This document shows, piece by piece, positions 26,661 through 34,715 of a stretch of DNA of 64,000 nucleotides. Numbering within the stretch: the stretch's first letter is position 1; every line of letters starts with the position of its first letter. The notes beneath the pieces were generated by a model, which was not told the origin of the DNA, made no database searches, and was given only the letters and a program-made list of their open reading frames with translations. The translations under genes were made by a program, and so were the position numbers. Source of the stretch: Desulfocapsa sp. (GTDB lineage: Bacteria > Desulfobacterota > Desulfobulbia > Desulfobulbales > Desulfocapsaceae); contig JAFLJS010000051.1 of assembly GCA_022712895.1 (NCBI GenBank), forward strand, positions 62,001 through 126,000, written 5' to 3'.

Positions 26661-27646
26661 ACTCTAAAGGATTCACTCTTATTGAGATACTGATAACCAT
26701 GGTTATCTTGACTTCAATTGTAGCACTTACTATTCCCATATACACAAATACTGTCCGTGGAATCAGTGCATTATCTGCAAGCGAAGATACAAAACTCGAC
26801 AACCTTCTTGCCATGGAAATGATCCGCCTTGACATGCAACACGTTGGAACAGGTATCGGCATTAATGAAACAACGCCTCCCATAATCTATGATGATACCC
26901 TTGCTACAGCCAACCGTGTCCTTGAGTTGCATTCAACTCTGGTGAACACCAATCAAACCACATTTGGATGGGCTCTGGTGAACTGCACCGTTGGCAGTGC
27001 CATAACAACTGCCACAGATTTGACAGTTGATCAACGGGAAGATACAACCAACACAAACCTAGTCCTTCTAGACGTTGATAGAAATTACATAGCCAATACC
27101 AATGGAGCAAATTACAACTGTCCGACGGCTGTAGAATCAGGAGAAGCCGTTGGAACGAGTGTTCTGTACACTGCTTTCCCCACTGCATATACCGCTGCGT
27201 CTCCCGCTAGCTACTGTGCCACTGGATTCTGTTCCAGGGTTCAATACAGTCTTAGTGCAGCCCAGCCCCTGGAAACCTGTGCCCCAGGCACCCTGAACCT
27301 CACCAGAGCTGTTGGAGCGGCTGCTGGCACTACCCTTGTAAATTGTGTAGCTGATTTCCGTGTGCGTTTCGATCTCGACGCAAATACTGACAGCCGTATA
27401 GACCAGCTTGATGCTGCAGAAGTTGGCCAAACGGCCCTTCCGGCAACTGCCTCCAATATCATGGCTCAAGTAAAGAATATCGACATGTACCTATTGATGC
27501 AAGTTGGTATAGAAAACAGGTCCTTACGCTCAGCCCCTAATTTAACCGTCGATGGCATAGTTTTTTCCTTGGCAGGCATAACAAACCCAACCAATTACAG
27601 ATGGAAGATACTAAAAATAAATGGGAAACCAAACACATGGCTCTAA
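26657..27646 (+). CDS. pilW: minor pilin, PilW-like
   Basis: A 329-residue prepilin starting MNSKG-FTLIEILITMVILTSIV, with a large C-terminal soluble domain containing Cys pairs, as in PilW. The ATG at 26657 overlaps the pilV stop. A 22-residue upstream extension inside pilV is unlikely because the leader would be abnormally long. Part of the pilus priming complex by family and operon. Confidence 0.85.
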   Translation: MNSKGFTLIEILITMVILTSIVALTIPIYTNTVRGISALSASEDTKLDNLLAMEMIRLDMQHVGTGIGINETTPPIIYDDTLATANRVLELHSTLVNTNQTTFGWALVNCTVGSAITTATDLTVDQREDTTNTNLVLLDVDRNYIANTNGANYNCPTAVESGEAVGTSVLYTAFPTAYTAASPASYCATGFCSRVQYSLSAAQPLETCAPGTLNLTRAVGAAAGTTLVNCVADFRVRFDLDANTDSRIDQLDAAEVGQTALPATASNIMAQVKNIDMYLLMQVGIENRSLRSAPNLTVDGIVFSLAGITNPTNYRWKILKINGKPNTWL

Positions 27647-28131
27647 CACATGCTACCAACACAACAAATGAAAAAGGTTTCGCTCTGGTAACCGTTTTGT
27701 TACTTGGTTCACTCAGTATGGTGCTCATAGCCCTTGCCTCGTATATTGTTTCCACAGGATCAATGACTGGAGGTATACAGAAGAGATACCAGGGTGAAAT
27801 AGAAAGAAGTGCGGGTACAGGAGAACTAATTCTGAGTCAACTTATTGGAACCAGCCTGACATGCACCCCGGCAGCGATCGCATGTGTTGACAATACAGCC
27901 GATACAACCATTGACCTAACGGCCTGTTCCGCAGGGGCACAGATCTACTTTTCACCCGCAGTCCTCACGGCATTAGACAAGGTAAACAATTCGCTGTCAG
28001 CATGTTACCTTTCTAATACCCCTGACCCTGTTGACCCCGACAAGTTTCTGGTAGCTGTAAAACTTATCTCCCAATCAGAAGGTAAAGAAACTGCCATTAT
28101 TGATATTGTTTATAAACTTGAGTGGTTATAG
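27637..28131 (+). CDS. pilX: minor pilin, PilX-like
   Basis: A 164-residue protein with a leader ending KG-FALVTVLLLGSLSMVLIALASYI. As in PilX, the glutamate at +5 is replaced (here by Thr after ALV), and residues resembling the PilX_N segment follow (SGSM and Glu-Arg-SAGTGE). It overlaps the pilW stop by 10 nt from the ATG at 27637; an upstream ATG at 27601 is possible. Last gene of the operon; an IS3-family element lies 200 nt downstream. Confidence 0.8.
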   Translation: MALTHATNTTNEKGFALVTVLLLGSLSMVLIALASYIVSTGSMTGGIQKRYQGEIERSAGTGELILSQLIGTSLTCTPAAIACVDNTADTTIDLTACSAGAQIYFSPAVLTALDKVNNSLSACYLSNTPDPVDPDKFLVAVKLISQSEGKETAIIDIVYKLEWL

Positions 28132-28381
28132 CTTGACTCATTCAGTCATACGTTTAGTATCATCTATTCCCTCTGCCTGGGGTTTGCATTGCTGGAAGAA
28201 GAACCTTAACCAGTCCAGTTCTATTTATGGGTAATAGGCAGTTCTAGGGCGCTGGAAACGGCTTAGTATACTAATGTCCAGTTTTGAGTAGGTTTTCCAC
28301 CACCATTTGTATTTGAGATGGCAAGGAAATAGTGGACACTTTTCTAAGATTGAAATTATATCCCTTGGAGGAGGTGTTTTG

Positions 28382-28675
28382 ATGAAAAAGAAAAGAAGAA
28401 AATTTACTGATGAATTCAAAGACGAGGCCGTAAAACTCGTCCTTAAACAAGGGTACGGAATTTCTGAAGCAGCGAGGAACTTGGGTATTCATGCAAATTT
28501 ACATGGACGTTGGAAACGAGAGTGTGAGGATGGTGGTAAGTGTGGAACTGATACGGGGAGTGCAGTAGCAATGAAGGCAGAGTTGAATCACCTTCGCAAA
28601 GAGAACAAACGCCTTAAAATGGAACGAGAAATTCTAAAAAAGGCGGCCACCTTCTTCGCGAAAGAATCGGGCTGA
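28382..28675 (+). CDS. IS3-family transposase OrfA
   Basis: A 97-residue helix-turn-helix protein (FTDEFKDEAVKLV, SEAARNLGIH) with a leucine-zipper-like C-terminus (LRKENKRLKMEREILKKA), typical of IS3 OrfA. The ATG has a strong GGAGGAGG ribosome-binding site. It binds the IS ends and regulates transposition. Confidence 0.92.
   Translation: MKKKRRKFTDEFKDEAVKLVLKQGYGISEAARNLGIHANLHGRWKRECEDGGKCGTDTGSAVAMKAELNHLRKENKRLKMEREILKKAATFFAKESG
28636..28642 (+). promoter_or_regulatory. A6G slippery site for -1 frameshift
   Basis: AAAAAAG in the phase A-AAA-AAG, near the end of OrfA. Shifting -1 here enters a frame that is open straight into OrfB without a stop, giving the OrfAB fusion transposase known for this family. 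Confidence 0.8.
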
Positions 28676-28722
28676 GGTATCAATTTATAGATGCCCAGAA
28701 GAAGGCTTATAAAGTTGCCCTA

Positions 28723-29544
28723 TTGTGTAAAGTGCTACAAGTCTCCAGAAGCGGATATTATTCCTGGTGCAGCCGTGGTAGATCACCACGACAACAAGAA
28801 AGAGAGAGGTTGATCCCTAAAGTAAAAAGTATTCATCGGGAGGTAGGAGAGACATATGGTGCTCGCAGGATTTCTGAGGAATTAATGGCCCAAGGAGAAT
28901 CATGTGGTCGCACCAAAGCTGCTACACTGATGGCATTGGCGGGTGTTTCTGTTAAACGACGCAAAAAATTCAAAGTGACAACAGATAGTAAACACAAATT
29001 GCCTGTAGCTCCCAATTTATTGAATCGTCAATTCAGGGTGAATGAACCTGATTGTGTTTATTGTGGTGACATAACCTATATATGGACTTCAAAGGGCTGG
29101 CTCTATTTGGCTGTTGTTCTGGATTTGTATTCACGTCAGGTTGTTGGCTGGTCTATAAGCAACAGGATCACCAAGAAACTTGTAATGAATGCTCTGAACA
29201 TGGCTATTTGGCGACGACGTCCAGCACCAGGACTGATATTTCACTCGGATCGTGGCAGTCAATATTGCAGTAATGATTTCCAGAGAATGCTCGAGAAACA
29301 TAATATGCTCAGTAGCATGAGTCGAAAAGGAAATTGTTGGGATAATAGCGTTGCAGAAAGTTTTTTCGGAAGTTTAAAAATGGAGCGTGTCTTTTCCTCA
29401 ATGTATAAAACTAGAGAAGATGCAAGACGTGACATCGTTGATTATATCGAGATGTTTTACAACAGTAAACGGCGCCATTCTTATCTCGGCTATCTCAGTC
29501 CGAGAGAATTTGAAAAAATGATGGCTTTGAAGAAAGCAGCTTAG
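28723..29544 (+). CDS. IS3-family transposase OrfB (DDE integrase core)
   Basis: A 273-residue rve-type catalytic domain with D (CGDITYI), D (FHSDRGSQY) and E (NSVAESFFGSLKME) residues and the HTH_21 region before it. The coordinates use the first ATG-like start; the frame is open upstream to the slippery site near 28642, so the working protein is probably the OrfAB fusion. Length and motifs are intact. Confidence 0.93.
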   Translation: MCKVLQVSRSGYYSWCSRGRSPRQQERERLIPKVKSIHREVGETYGARRISEELMAQGESCGRTKAATLMALAGVSVKRRKKFKVTTDSKHKLPVAPNLLNRQFRVNEPDCVYCGDITYIWTSKGWLYLAVVLDLYSRQVVGWSISNRITKKLVMNALNMAIWRRRPAPGLIFHSDRGSQYCSNDFQRMLEKHNMLSSMSRKGNCWDNSVAESFFGSLKMERVFSSMYKTREDARRDIVDYIEMFYNSKRRHSYLGYLSPREFEKMMALKKAA

Positions 29545-29612
29545 CAAAGTGTCCGTTTTATCTCGACCACGTCAGGGGCGGGATGACACTCTTTGGCACT
29601 TAATGCCTAATT

Positions 29613-29630
29613 ATGGGCAACGGTGCCCAT
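29613..29630. terminator. hairpin between IS and pilus ABC operon
   Basis: ATGGGCA and TGCCCAT form a perfect 7-bp stem with a 4-nt loop about 30 nt after the minus-strand operon stop. No long T-run follows, so termination is only possible. Confidence 0.35.
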
Positions 29631-29661
29631 TGGTTTGTTGCTTGTCTGTTCTTTTGGAATG

Positions 29662-30561
29662 TTATTTAACTGCTCGGCAACCAGGTCTATCAAAAAAGAT
29701 CGCTCCTTTCTGATTTATGCAAAAAGAAAGATTATAAGGATTTTGTGGTAAGGATAATAAGATGTTTTCAGACAGAAGATCTTCAGGCCGAACTGGCAAT
29801 TTACCAAATTTTTCATGATATTTTTTCACTGCCTTTTCCAATATAAGCACAGCCTGCAATGACTGCAACCTTTGATTTACATCATCATATCCAGGTTCAC
29901 CGGACGTCATATTGGCAAGAATAGATTTAAGCATTACAATACCGACTTCTGTCTGGCCACCCTTTTTAATGAGCCTGGAGCCGAGAATAGCCAGATAAGA
30001 TGGCGGATTTTCCATAGAATCGGCAGCCTGGAGAAGTATTTTACCGGCTTTAGCATGATCATTAAGGAAGTAATAATAATCAAAAGACATAAATGAAACC
30101 GGAAAAAGATCCGCTGGGCGATGTTTTATAGCTGTTTGCAAGATCGAAATAGTTTCTTCAACCATATTGCAGTCCCAGGGTAACCAGCCTTGAGCAACCG
30201 TATAGGTCTGCTGGAAATGAGGGTCAAGAAATTGCCCGGCAGTCAAGATTTTATGAATTGTTTTACAATTAGATTTATTTGCAGTTTGGGCAACCAGATA
30301 GCCCCCATCTTCTTTTCGTTCCAGTTTCGTCCCGGTTCTAGCGCCTGCTTCAAGCAACAACATATTAGCAACTACGCCTTTAAATTCACCACTCAAAGCA
30401 GACAAAACAAGTGGAGGTAAATCCCATACACCCCTGTTTTTATTTATGTGCGAAAAAGAATTCCTTTCCCTTTCCAATTGAATGATGGCTGCACCATAGA
30501 CAAGGAAAAAAACAATAAATAAGCTGAGATACACTTTATTGCAACTGCCCCAGGCTTTCAT
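29662..30561 (-). CDS. TPR-like membrane-anchored protein of pilus ABC operon
   Basis: A 299-residue protein with one N-terminal membrane segment (about 9-28) and a helical body resembling tetratricopeptide repeats (for example residues 135-215, alternating Ala/Leu/Tyr). A Cys pair lies near the C-terminus. It overlaps the permease gene by 4 nt. It is the last gene of a three-gene set downstream of pilA. In Myxococcus, pilG-pilH-pilI encode an ABC transporter and an accessory protein needed for pili; this could be the PilG-like member, but that is inference from position. Confidence 0.6.
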   Translation of the reverse strand: MKAWGSCNKVYLSLFIVFFLVYGAAIIQLERERNSFSHINKNRGVWDLPPLVLSALSGEFKGVVANMLLLEAGARTGTKLERKEDGGYLVAQTANKSNCKTIHKILTAGQFLDPHFQQTYTVAQGWLPWDCNMVEETISILQTAIKHRPADLFPVSFMSFDYYYFLNDHAKAGKILLQAADSMENPPSYLAILGSRLIKKGGQTEVGIVMLKSILANMTSGEPGYDDVNQRLQSLQAVLILEKAVKKYHEKFGKLPVRPEDLLSENILLSLPQNPYNLSFCINQKGAIFFDRPGCRAVK

Positions 30562-31388
30562 GCTGCCAGTTCCTTACGTTTAAACAGGAGAACACTGAAA
30601 AAAAGCAACAAGCCAATATAAGAACAACCGTAGACAACAATAAGGCTGAACTCAAACCACGAAAAGGCAAGCCCATAGGCTGCCACAGTTTTTTTATCAA
30701 ACAAAGATAAATTTGGAAAAATCCAGGACACAAGTCTTACCAACCACTCCTGTCCGGTTAGAAAACCTGCCTGGGGATTTTTTTCAATCACATAACGCAA
30801 TGTTTCCATATTCTGTCCAAGCAGATAGGAACATGCGGAAAAAATCAGGGCAACAAAGGAGTGGGAAGAAAAACTGAACCAGAAAAAACAGATAGCCAGA
30901 ACAACCAATAAGCCCAACCATTGACAGGTTAAAGCCATAAGATAAATCTGCCAGGAAAAACCAGGGGGAACAAAACCCGGATATTCTGCCAAAACAAAAG
31001 ACATGGAGATAGCTGCGCTGATTCCAAGAATAACAGTGGCAAACAGTAGAATCAAAGCCAGGCCCAAAAATTTACCCACCATATATTCAGAAATGCTTAC
31101 AGGCCGGGACAGGATCATGTAAATGCGGCCTCTTTCCAGATCATCAGCCATTATTTTCAGGCCCAGAAAGAAGATCAGCAACAAACCGGAAAAAGAGATT
31201 GCCGAAAGACCAAACTCAATGGCAACTTTGCCAAGATCCCAGGAAAACATGGTGGTAAATACAATATTACCCAAAGTCAACAAAACAGAAAAGGCAACAA
31301 TAGTCCATAAAGCCTTGTGCCGCCCTCCTTCAATGAATGTGGCAAAGCCAAGGATCTTAACATTACGCATCAACACAGCAGGCCTCAT
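30558..31388 (-). CDS. ABC-2 type permease of pilus-linked transporter
   Basis: A 276-residue membrane protein with six hydrophobic segments and the conserved cytoplasmic segment DDLERGRIYMILSRPVS after the second, typical of ABC-2 permeases. It overlaps the ATPase gene by 26 nt (8 nt if the internal Met at residue 7 is used). Position downstream of pilA suggests the PilI-like permease of a PilGHI-type system; substrate unknown. Confidence 0.75.
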   Translation of the reverse strand: MRPAVLMRNVKILGFATFIEGGRHKALWTIVAFSVLLTLGNIVFTTMFSWDLGKVAIEFGLSAISFSGLLLIFFLGLKIMADDLERGRIYMILSRPVSISEYMVGKFLGLALILLFATVILGISAAISMSFVLAEYPGFVPPGFSWQIYLMALTCQWLGLLVVLAICFFWFSFSSHSFVALIFSACSYLLGQNMETLRYVIEKNPQAGFLTGQEWLVRLVSWIFPNLSLFDKKTVAAYGLAFSWFEFSLIVVYGCSYIGLLLFFSVLLFKRKELAA

Positions 31389-32118
31389 CTTTCTGACGAA
31401 TAATATCTATAAAATTATCTTCCAGATTCTGGTTTTCAGCAACGAAATCGACAACAGAACCACTATAAAGAAGCTCTCCTGTATGAATTATGGCAATGCG
31501 ATCACAAAGCTCTTCAATATCGCTTAAAATGTGGGAACTAAAGAATACAGTTTTCCCCTCGGCTTTAAGATCCCGGATAAGTTGTTTTACCTGATACCTG
31601 CCCAGCGGATCAAGTCCGCTCATAGGCTCGTCAAGGATAAGGATTGGCGGGTCATGGATAAGTGCATTGGCAAGCCCCAGTCTCTGTTTCATGCCTTTGG
31701 AGAAGCCACCAACCTTTTGTCCGGTGGCATGGCTAAGTGTTAAACGCTCAAGCAAGTGAGCGGCAGAGTCCTTGACTTCTTTTTGCTTCATCCCACTCAG
31801 TTTACCGGACATCATTAATGTTTCCAGAGCAGTAAGATGATTATAAAAAAATGGTAATTCCGGCAGGTAACCAATCAAATGACGATACTCACCCAGACCG
31901 GCTCCAATTCCGGAAACTTCAATAGAGCCACTATCCGGACGAAGAAAACCAAGAATAATTTTGATGGTGGTGGATTTACCGGCTCCGTTGGGGCCAAGAA
32001 ATCCAAAGACTTCTTCTTTGGCAACAGAAAAAGAAAGGTCCTTAAGCACCTGCTTCTTTGTTCTCTTTTTGCCAAAACTTTTGCACAAATCGTTACAGAG
32101 CAGGCTGGATATCATCAT
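31363..32118 (-). CDS. ABC transporter ATP-binding protein, pilus-linked
   Basis: A 251-residue nucleotide-binding subunit: Walker A GPNGAGKST near 39-47, signature FSKGMKQRL, Walker B LILDEPMSGLDP, and H-loop SSHILSD. It energises the adjacent ABC-2 permease. It is separated from pilA by a strong terminator, so expression relative to pilA would be reduced or independent. A PilH-like role in pilus assembly is inferred from neighbours; CcmA/NatA-like exporters are sequence-level alternatives. Confidence 0.85.
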   Translation of the reverse strand: MMISSLLCNDLCKSFGKKRTKKQVLKDLSFSVAKEEVFGFLGPNGAGKSTTIKIILGFLRPDSGSIEVSGIGAGLGEYRHLIGYLPELPFFYNHLTALETLMMSGKLSGMKQKEVKDSAAHLLERLTLSHATGQKVGGFSKGMKQRLGLANALIHDPPILILDEPMSGLDPLGRYQVKQLIRDLKAEGKTVFFSSHILSDIEELCDRIAIIHTGELLYSGSVVDFVAENQNLEDNFIDIIRQKDEACCVDA

Positions 32119-32140
32119 TTTATAATACTAAGCAGATAAC

Positions 32141-32179
32141 AAAAAAACTGAGCCCCACCCTGTAGAGAGTGAGGCTCAG
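32141..32179 (-). terminator. intrinsic terminator of pilA
   Basis: On the minus strand CTGAGCC-x-CAC pairs with GTG-x-GGCTCAG around a short loop and is followed by TTTTTTT, about 45 nt after the pilA stop. Partial read-through could feed the ABC genes. Confidence 0.88.
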
Positions 32180-32221
32180 CATTAAACAACTAGACAAACA
32201 ATCAGTTAGCTTAACTGCTGT

Positions 32222-32893
32222 TTATGGAATTGCTATCCAGTTAGGTAAAGGTACACCACCACCATCGGTTGCTGTGAAATCATCAGCATTATCTACAGCA
32301 ACAACTGCAGTTGCCTGCAAGCCAGCACCAGCCGTTTTCCAGTTTGGATCACTAACACTGAAAAGAACACTGTTAATATCAGAATCTACGGCATAAGCAG
32401 TGTCTCCACGAGAGGCTTTAGTATGAATAGTATAAGAACAACCACCATTAGGACAGGCACCAACAGTAACTCCACTAGCACGAACATCTGCAACCATATT
32501 AGCACCAAGGCCAAAAGGAACAGAAAAATCCTTAATAGCCACAATACCAATTCCATTCATTCTTGAGCCAGCTACAGCAGCAGTTGCAGGAATAGCAAGA
32601 GCGGGGGTGGCACCGGAATCAGCGGCACCTGGGCCTACTGTACCGGCTGCCAAAGTAGCCGGTAAAGCTTCAGTCCAACCGAATCGGCCAAGCTCGGAAT
32701 TCAAGTCTGCCTGGGTGCCTTTAGCATTACTGGCAACGGCTTTAGCTGAAGCATTGATGGCACGGGTACGGTAAGCAGCAAACTGAGGAATGGCGATGGC
32801 CGCCAGAATACCGATGATTGCAACAACAATCATCAATTCAACCAGGGTGAAACCTTTTTGGTCATGGTTAATAACTAGTTTTTTGAGTGTCAT
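32222..32893 (-). CDS. pilA: type IV major pilin PilA
   Basis: A 224-residue prepilin with a 14-residue leader (MTLKKL to G), cleavage site G-FTLVE, E+5 and the canonical hydrophobic helix ELMIVVAIIGILAAIAIP. The mature pilin of about 210 residues is much longer than the short Geobacter PilA-N. The globular part is Ala/Gly/Val-rich with one Cys pair (ACPNGGC) and few aromatics. The ATG at 32893 has GGAGGG 4 nt upstream; a 20-residue extension is rejected. It has a sigma-54-like promoter at 32966-32982 and its own terminator, fitting a highly expressed single-gene transcript. Confidence 0.92.
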   Translation of the reverse strand: MTLKKLVINHDQKGFTLVELMIVVAIIGILAAIAIPQFAAYRTRAINASAKAVASNAKGTQADLNSELGRFGWTEALPATLAAGTVGPGAADSGATPALAIPATAAVAGSRMNGIGIVAIKDFSVPFGLGANMVADVRASGVTVGACPNGGCSYTIHTKASRGDTAYAVDSDINSVLFSVSDPNWKTAGAGLQATAVVAVDNADDFTATDGGGVPLPNWIAIP

Positions 32894-32965
32894 TTTTCCC
32901 TCCATAAGGAATGTGTTTGTTGTAAGGAATCTACTTGTTTCCTTTCTCGTCATATGTCACGGACT

Positions 32966-32982
32966 ATGCAGCATACATGCCA
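32966..32982 (-). promoter_or_regulatory. sigma-54-like promoter of pilA
   Basis: On the minus strand TGGCATGTATGCTGCAT keeps GG and GC exactly 10 nt apart and matches TGGCA and TGCAT. The start would be near 32954, giving a leader of about 60 nt. RpoN/PilR control of pilA is well known in other proteobacteria. Confidence 0.6.
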
Positions 32983-33139
32983 TTTTATCTGGCAGCGAGC
33001 ATCAAATTCATCATTGCCTTTAATAACATCACATTGAGACATGAGAAATGTTTCGCAAAACAAGAATTAGCTCCCGCCAATAACAAAGCGACACAAGAAA
33101 ATCGAGATGAGAGTGACAATGTTTGGCAAAGGGGACAGA

Positions 33140-33174
33140 AATTGTCACCGTGGGAATTTAACAAGGTGACAATT
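33140..33174. repeat. inverted repeat at island left edge
   Basis: AATTGTCACC (33140-33149) and GGTGACAATT (33165-33174) form a perfect 10-bp stem with a 15-nt loop, next to two GGGGACAG motifs (33131 and 33194). Such sequences often flank IS200-like/RAYT elements in related genomes (recollection, not checked). The rest of 32983-33366 contains no gene that I can support. Confidence 0.45.
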
Positions 33175-33237
33175 CAGGAAATAAGGGAAACAAGGGGACA
33201 GGCGAATTATACTTGAAAAACGAAGGGTCAAAAAACG

Positions 33238-33497
33238 AAGGGTCAGGTCTTACTATGGCACTACTAAAATTGTACTAACTGGTATTTACCGACAAATGCC
33301 CTTGACATCAAAAACTACACCCCCTTACAGTCAAGTAAGATCCACACTTAAAGTAAGGAGGACAGCATGGCACTAGCAACGCTCACGACCAAAGGACAAC
33401 TCACAATTCCAAAAAAAATTAGAGAATCGTTAAAATTACATACCGGCGATAAAATTGAAATTATTGTTACAGCAGAAAGAGAAGCCACAATCAAAAT
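33238..33497 (+). repeat. duplicated segment, copy A (truncated antitoxin unit)
   Basis: Nearly identical to 36003-36258, covering the promoter region, ribosome-binding site and first 43 codons of an AbrB/MazE-type antitoxin gene. Identity stops abruptly near 33497 and unrelated sequence follows. Confidence 0.85.
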
Positions 33498-33591
33498 AAT
33501 TGGGTCAAGTCCCACCATAACCTTTCGCCAACAGTTTAGTCCATATTTCCAGTCCAATATTCGGGGACATCTATTTCTTTACGCCTCTTGA
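33367..33591 (+). pseudogene. truncated AbrB/MazE-type antitoxin
   Basis: The first 43 residues (MALATLTTKGQLTIPKKIRE...) match the intact antitoxin at 36131 except for one residue. After ...EREATI the sequence changes to an unrelated 31-residue tail (IIGSSPTITF...). The DNA-binding SpoVT/AbrB fold may be complete, but the toxin-binding C-terminus is missing and no toxin follows in its operon. The break coincides with a GGGTCAAGTC motif (33502) of the type found near the RAYT gene, so insertion or recombination at such a motif is inferred. Confidence 0.75.
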
Positions 33592-33673
33592 CGTGTACAA
33601 CTTGAAGATGTACAATACAAGACATGCAATACGGAACATAAGTAACGACCATAGATTTATCCGGGAGGATTCC

Positions 33674-33916
33674 ATGCAACGTGTCACAGTCCAGCAAGCC
33701 AGAAAAGATATGAGCAGATTACTTGATGCTGTTGTTGGCGGAGATCTGGTTATTATTACGCGTAGAAATAAACCTGTGGCGAATCTTTCTGCAATTACTA
33801 ATAACAATCACGAAGAGACCGTTCAGTTCTCTGACAGAACGGCATTTCGAAAACATTTGCCCACGGCTAAAACATCTTCTGTGCAACTAATACGAAAGAT
33901 GAGAGATGAAGAGTAA
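33674..33916 (+). CDS. Phd/YefM-family antitoxin
   Basis: An 80-residue antitoxin with the Phd-type N-terminus (VTVQQARKDMSRLLDAV, then GDLVIITRRNKPVANL) and a flexible charged C-terminus that would wrap the toxin. The ATG at 33674 has GGGAGG 5 nt upstream; upstream in-frame codons are not needed. It is followed 3 nt later by the PIN-domain toxin gene. Confidence 0.85.
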   Translation: MQRVTVQQARKDMSRLLDAVVGGDLVIITRRNKPVANLSAITNNNHEETVQFSDRTAFRKHLPTAKTSSVQLIRKMRDEE

Positions 33917-33919
33917 AAT

Positions 33920-34354
33920 ATGGAGCAGTTTTATTTTGATACCAGTGCTATTTTGCCCTACTATCGAGAAGAGCATCATAGTCAATCAATTCAAATTTTT
34001 CTGTTATCCATTACAATTCCGGTTGCTATCAGTCATCTGACTGATGTAGAATTTGCTTCCGCATTATCACGCCTTGTAAGGATGAAAGAGTTAGATGATG
34101 CTCAGGCAGGAATAATAGAACAGGCATTTGCAGACGATTGCAAAGCAGGGCTTTTTAAACGCATTTCATTCACTGCTACCCATTTCACCCAGGCTGTGAA
34201 ATGGCTTTCACTTCGAAACACCCCTTTACGAACTTTAGACACATTACATCTAGCCTTAAGTAACCAAGGGAATCTGAAAATCGTAACCTGTGATGCCATT
34301 CTTGCAAAGTCTGCAAAAAAATTGGGCGTGTATTACAAACTCCTTCCTGAATAA
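33920..34354 (+). CDS. vapC: PIN-domain toxin (VapC-like RNase)
   Basis: A 144-residue PIN nuclease with acidic residues at the expected places: D in YFDTSA, E in DVEFASAL, D in LRTLDTLHLA and D in IVTCDAIL. It likely cleaves RNA when not neutralised by the Phd-type antitoxin encoded just upstream. The pairing of a Phd antitoxin with a PIN toxin is common. Intact length. Confidence 0.87.
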   Translation: MEQFYFDTSAILPYYREEHHSQSIQIFLLSITIPVAISHLTDVEFASALSRLVRMKELDDAQAGIIEQAFADDCKAGLFKRISFTATHFTQAVKWLSLRNTPLRTLDTLHLALSNQGNLKIVTCDAILAKSAKKLGVYYKLLPE

Positions 34355-34463
34355 TTCGTAAATTCTGGGTAGAGTAGAGCACTGATTCAGCAGGTTTATT
34401 CCTGCTCTTTTATTAACGTCTCGCCGCACGCGGCTACTACGTGTGCCAAAGTCCTTTCATCCT

Positions 34464-34515
34464 CAATGCTCCCTCATCAAACCGTGCATACGGTTATGCC
34501 GTACACGGCTTTCCG
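34464..34515 (-). other. probable group II intron domain V remnant
   Basis: On the minus strand AAAGCCGTGTACGG and CCGTATGCACGGTTT form a bulged hairpin resembling group II intron domain V with its AGC start, followed by GATGAGGGAG. The rest of 34355-34715 has further intron-like or degenerate sequence but no reverse transcriptase ORF. The identification is from memory of intron 3' ends and needs a covariance-model search. Confidence 0.4.
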
Positions 34516-34715
34516 ATGTCCTTCACTATAAGGCTTGCACATGTTTCCATTTTGCATTTGTTGGAACTTTATACAAGCCAAGTTGACGGTAAAGAAAATC
34601 CGTTGAGAAACGGCTATACCCTCTTGTTCGGGTACGAACCTTATAGCGTATACGAAGATGTTTACGTACGCTTTTCCTCCGTAAACAACTTGACCCGGCT
34701 CAACACTTTCGTACT

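Larger units (their letters stand above)
28333..29556 (+). mobile_element. IS3-family insertion sequence
   Basis: About 1.22 kb bounded by imperfect terminal repeats, TGGACACTTTTCTAAG (28333-28348) and the complement of CTTAGCAAAGTGTCC (29540-29554). It holds two overlapping-phase transposase frames with a slippery heptamer between them. It is inserted between the convergent minor-pilin operon and the pilA-linked ABC genes. No target-site duplication was identified. Both frames are intact, so it may be active. Confidence 0.85.

Noticed and set aside
28220..28332. TGTCCAGTTTTGAGTAGG left of the IS as part of the IS3 element
   Set aside because: The matching terminal repeat on the right fits TGGACACTTTT at 28333 better; the outer sequence may be a remnant of another element but has no partner in view.
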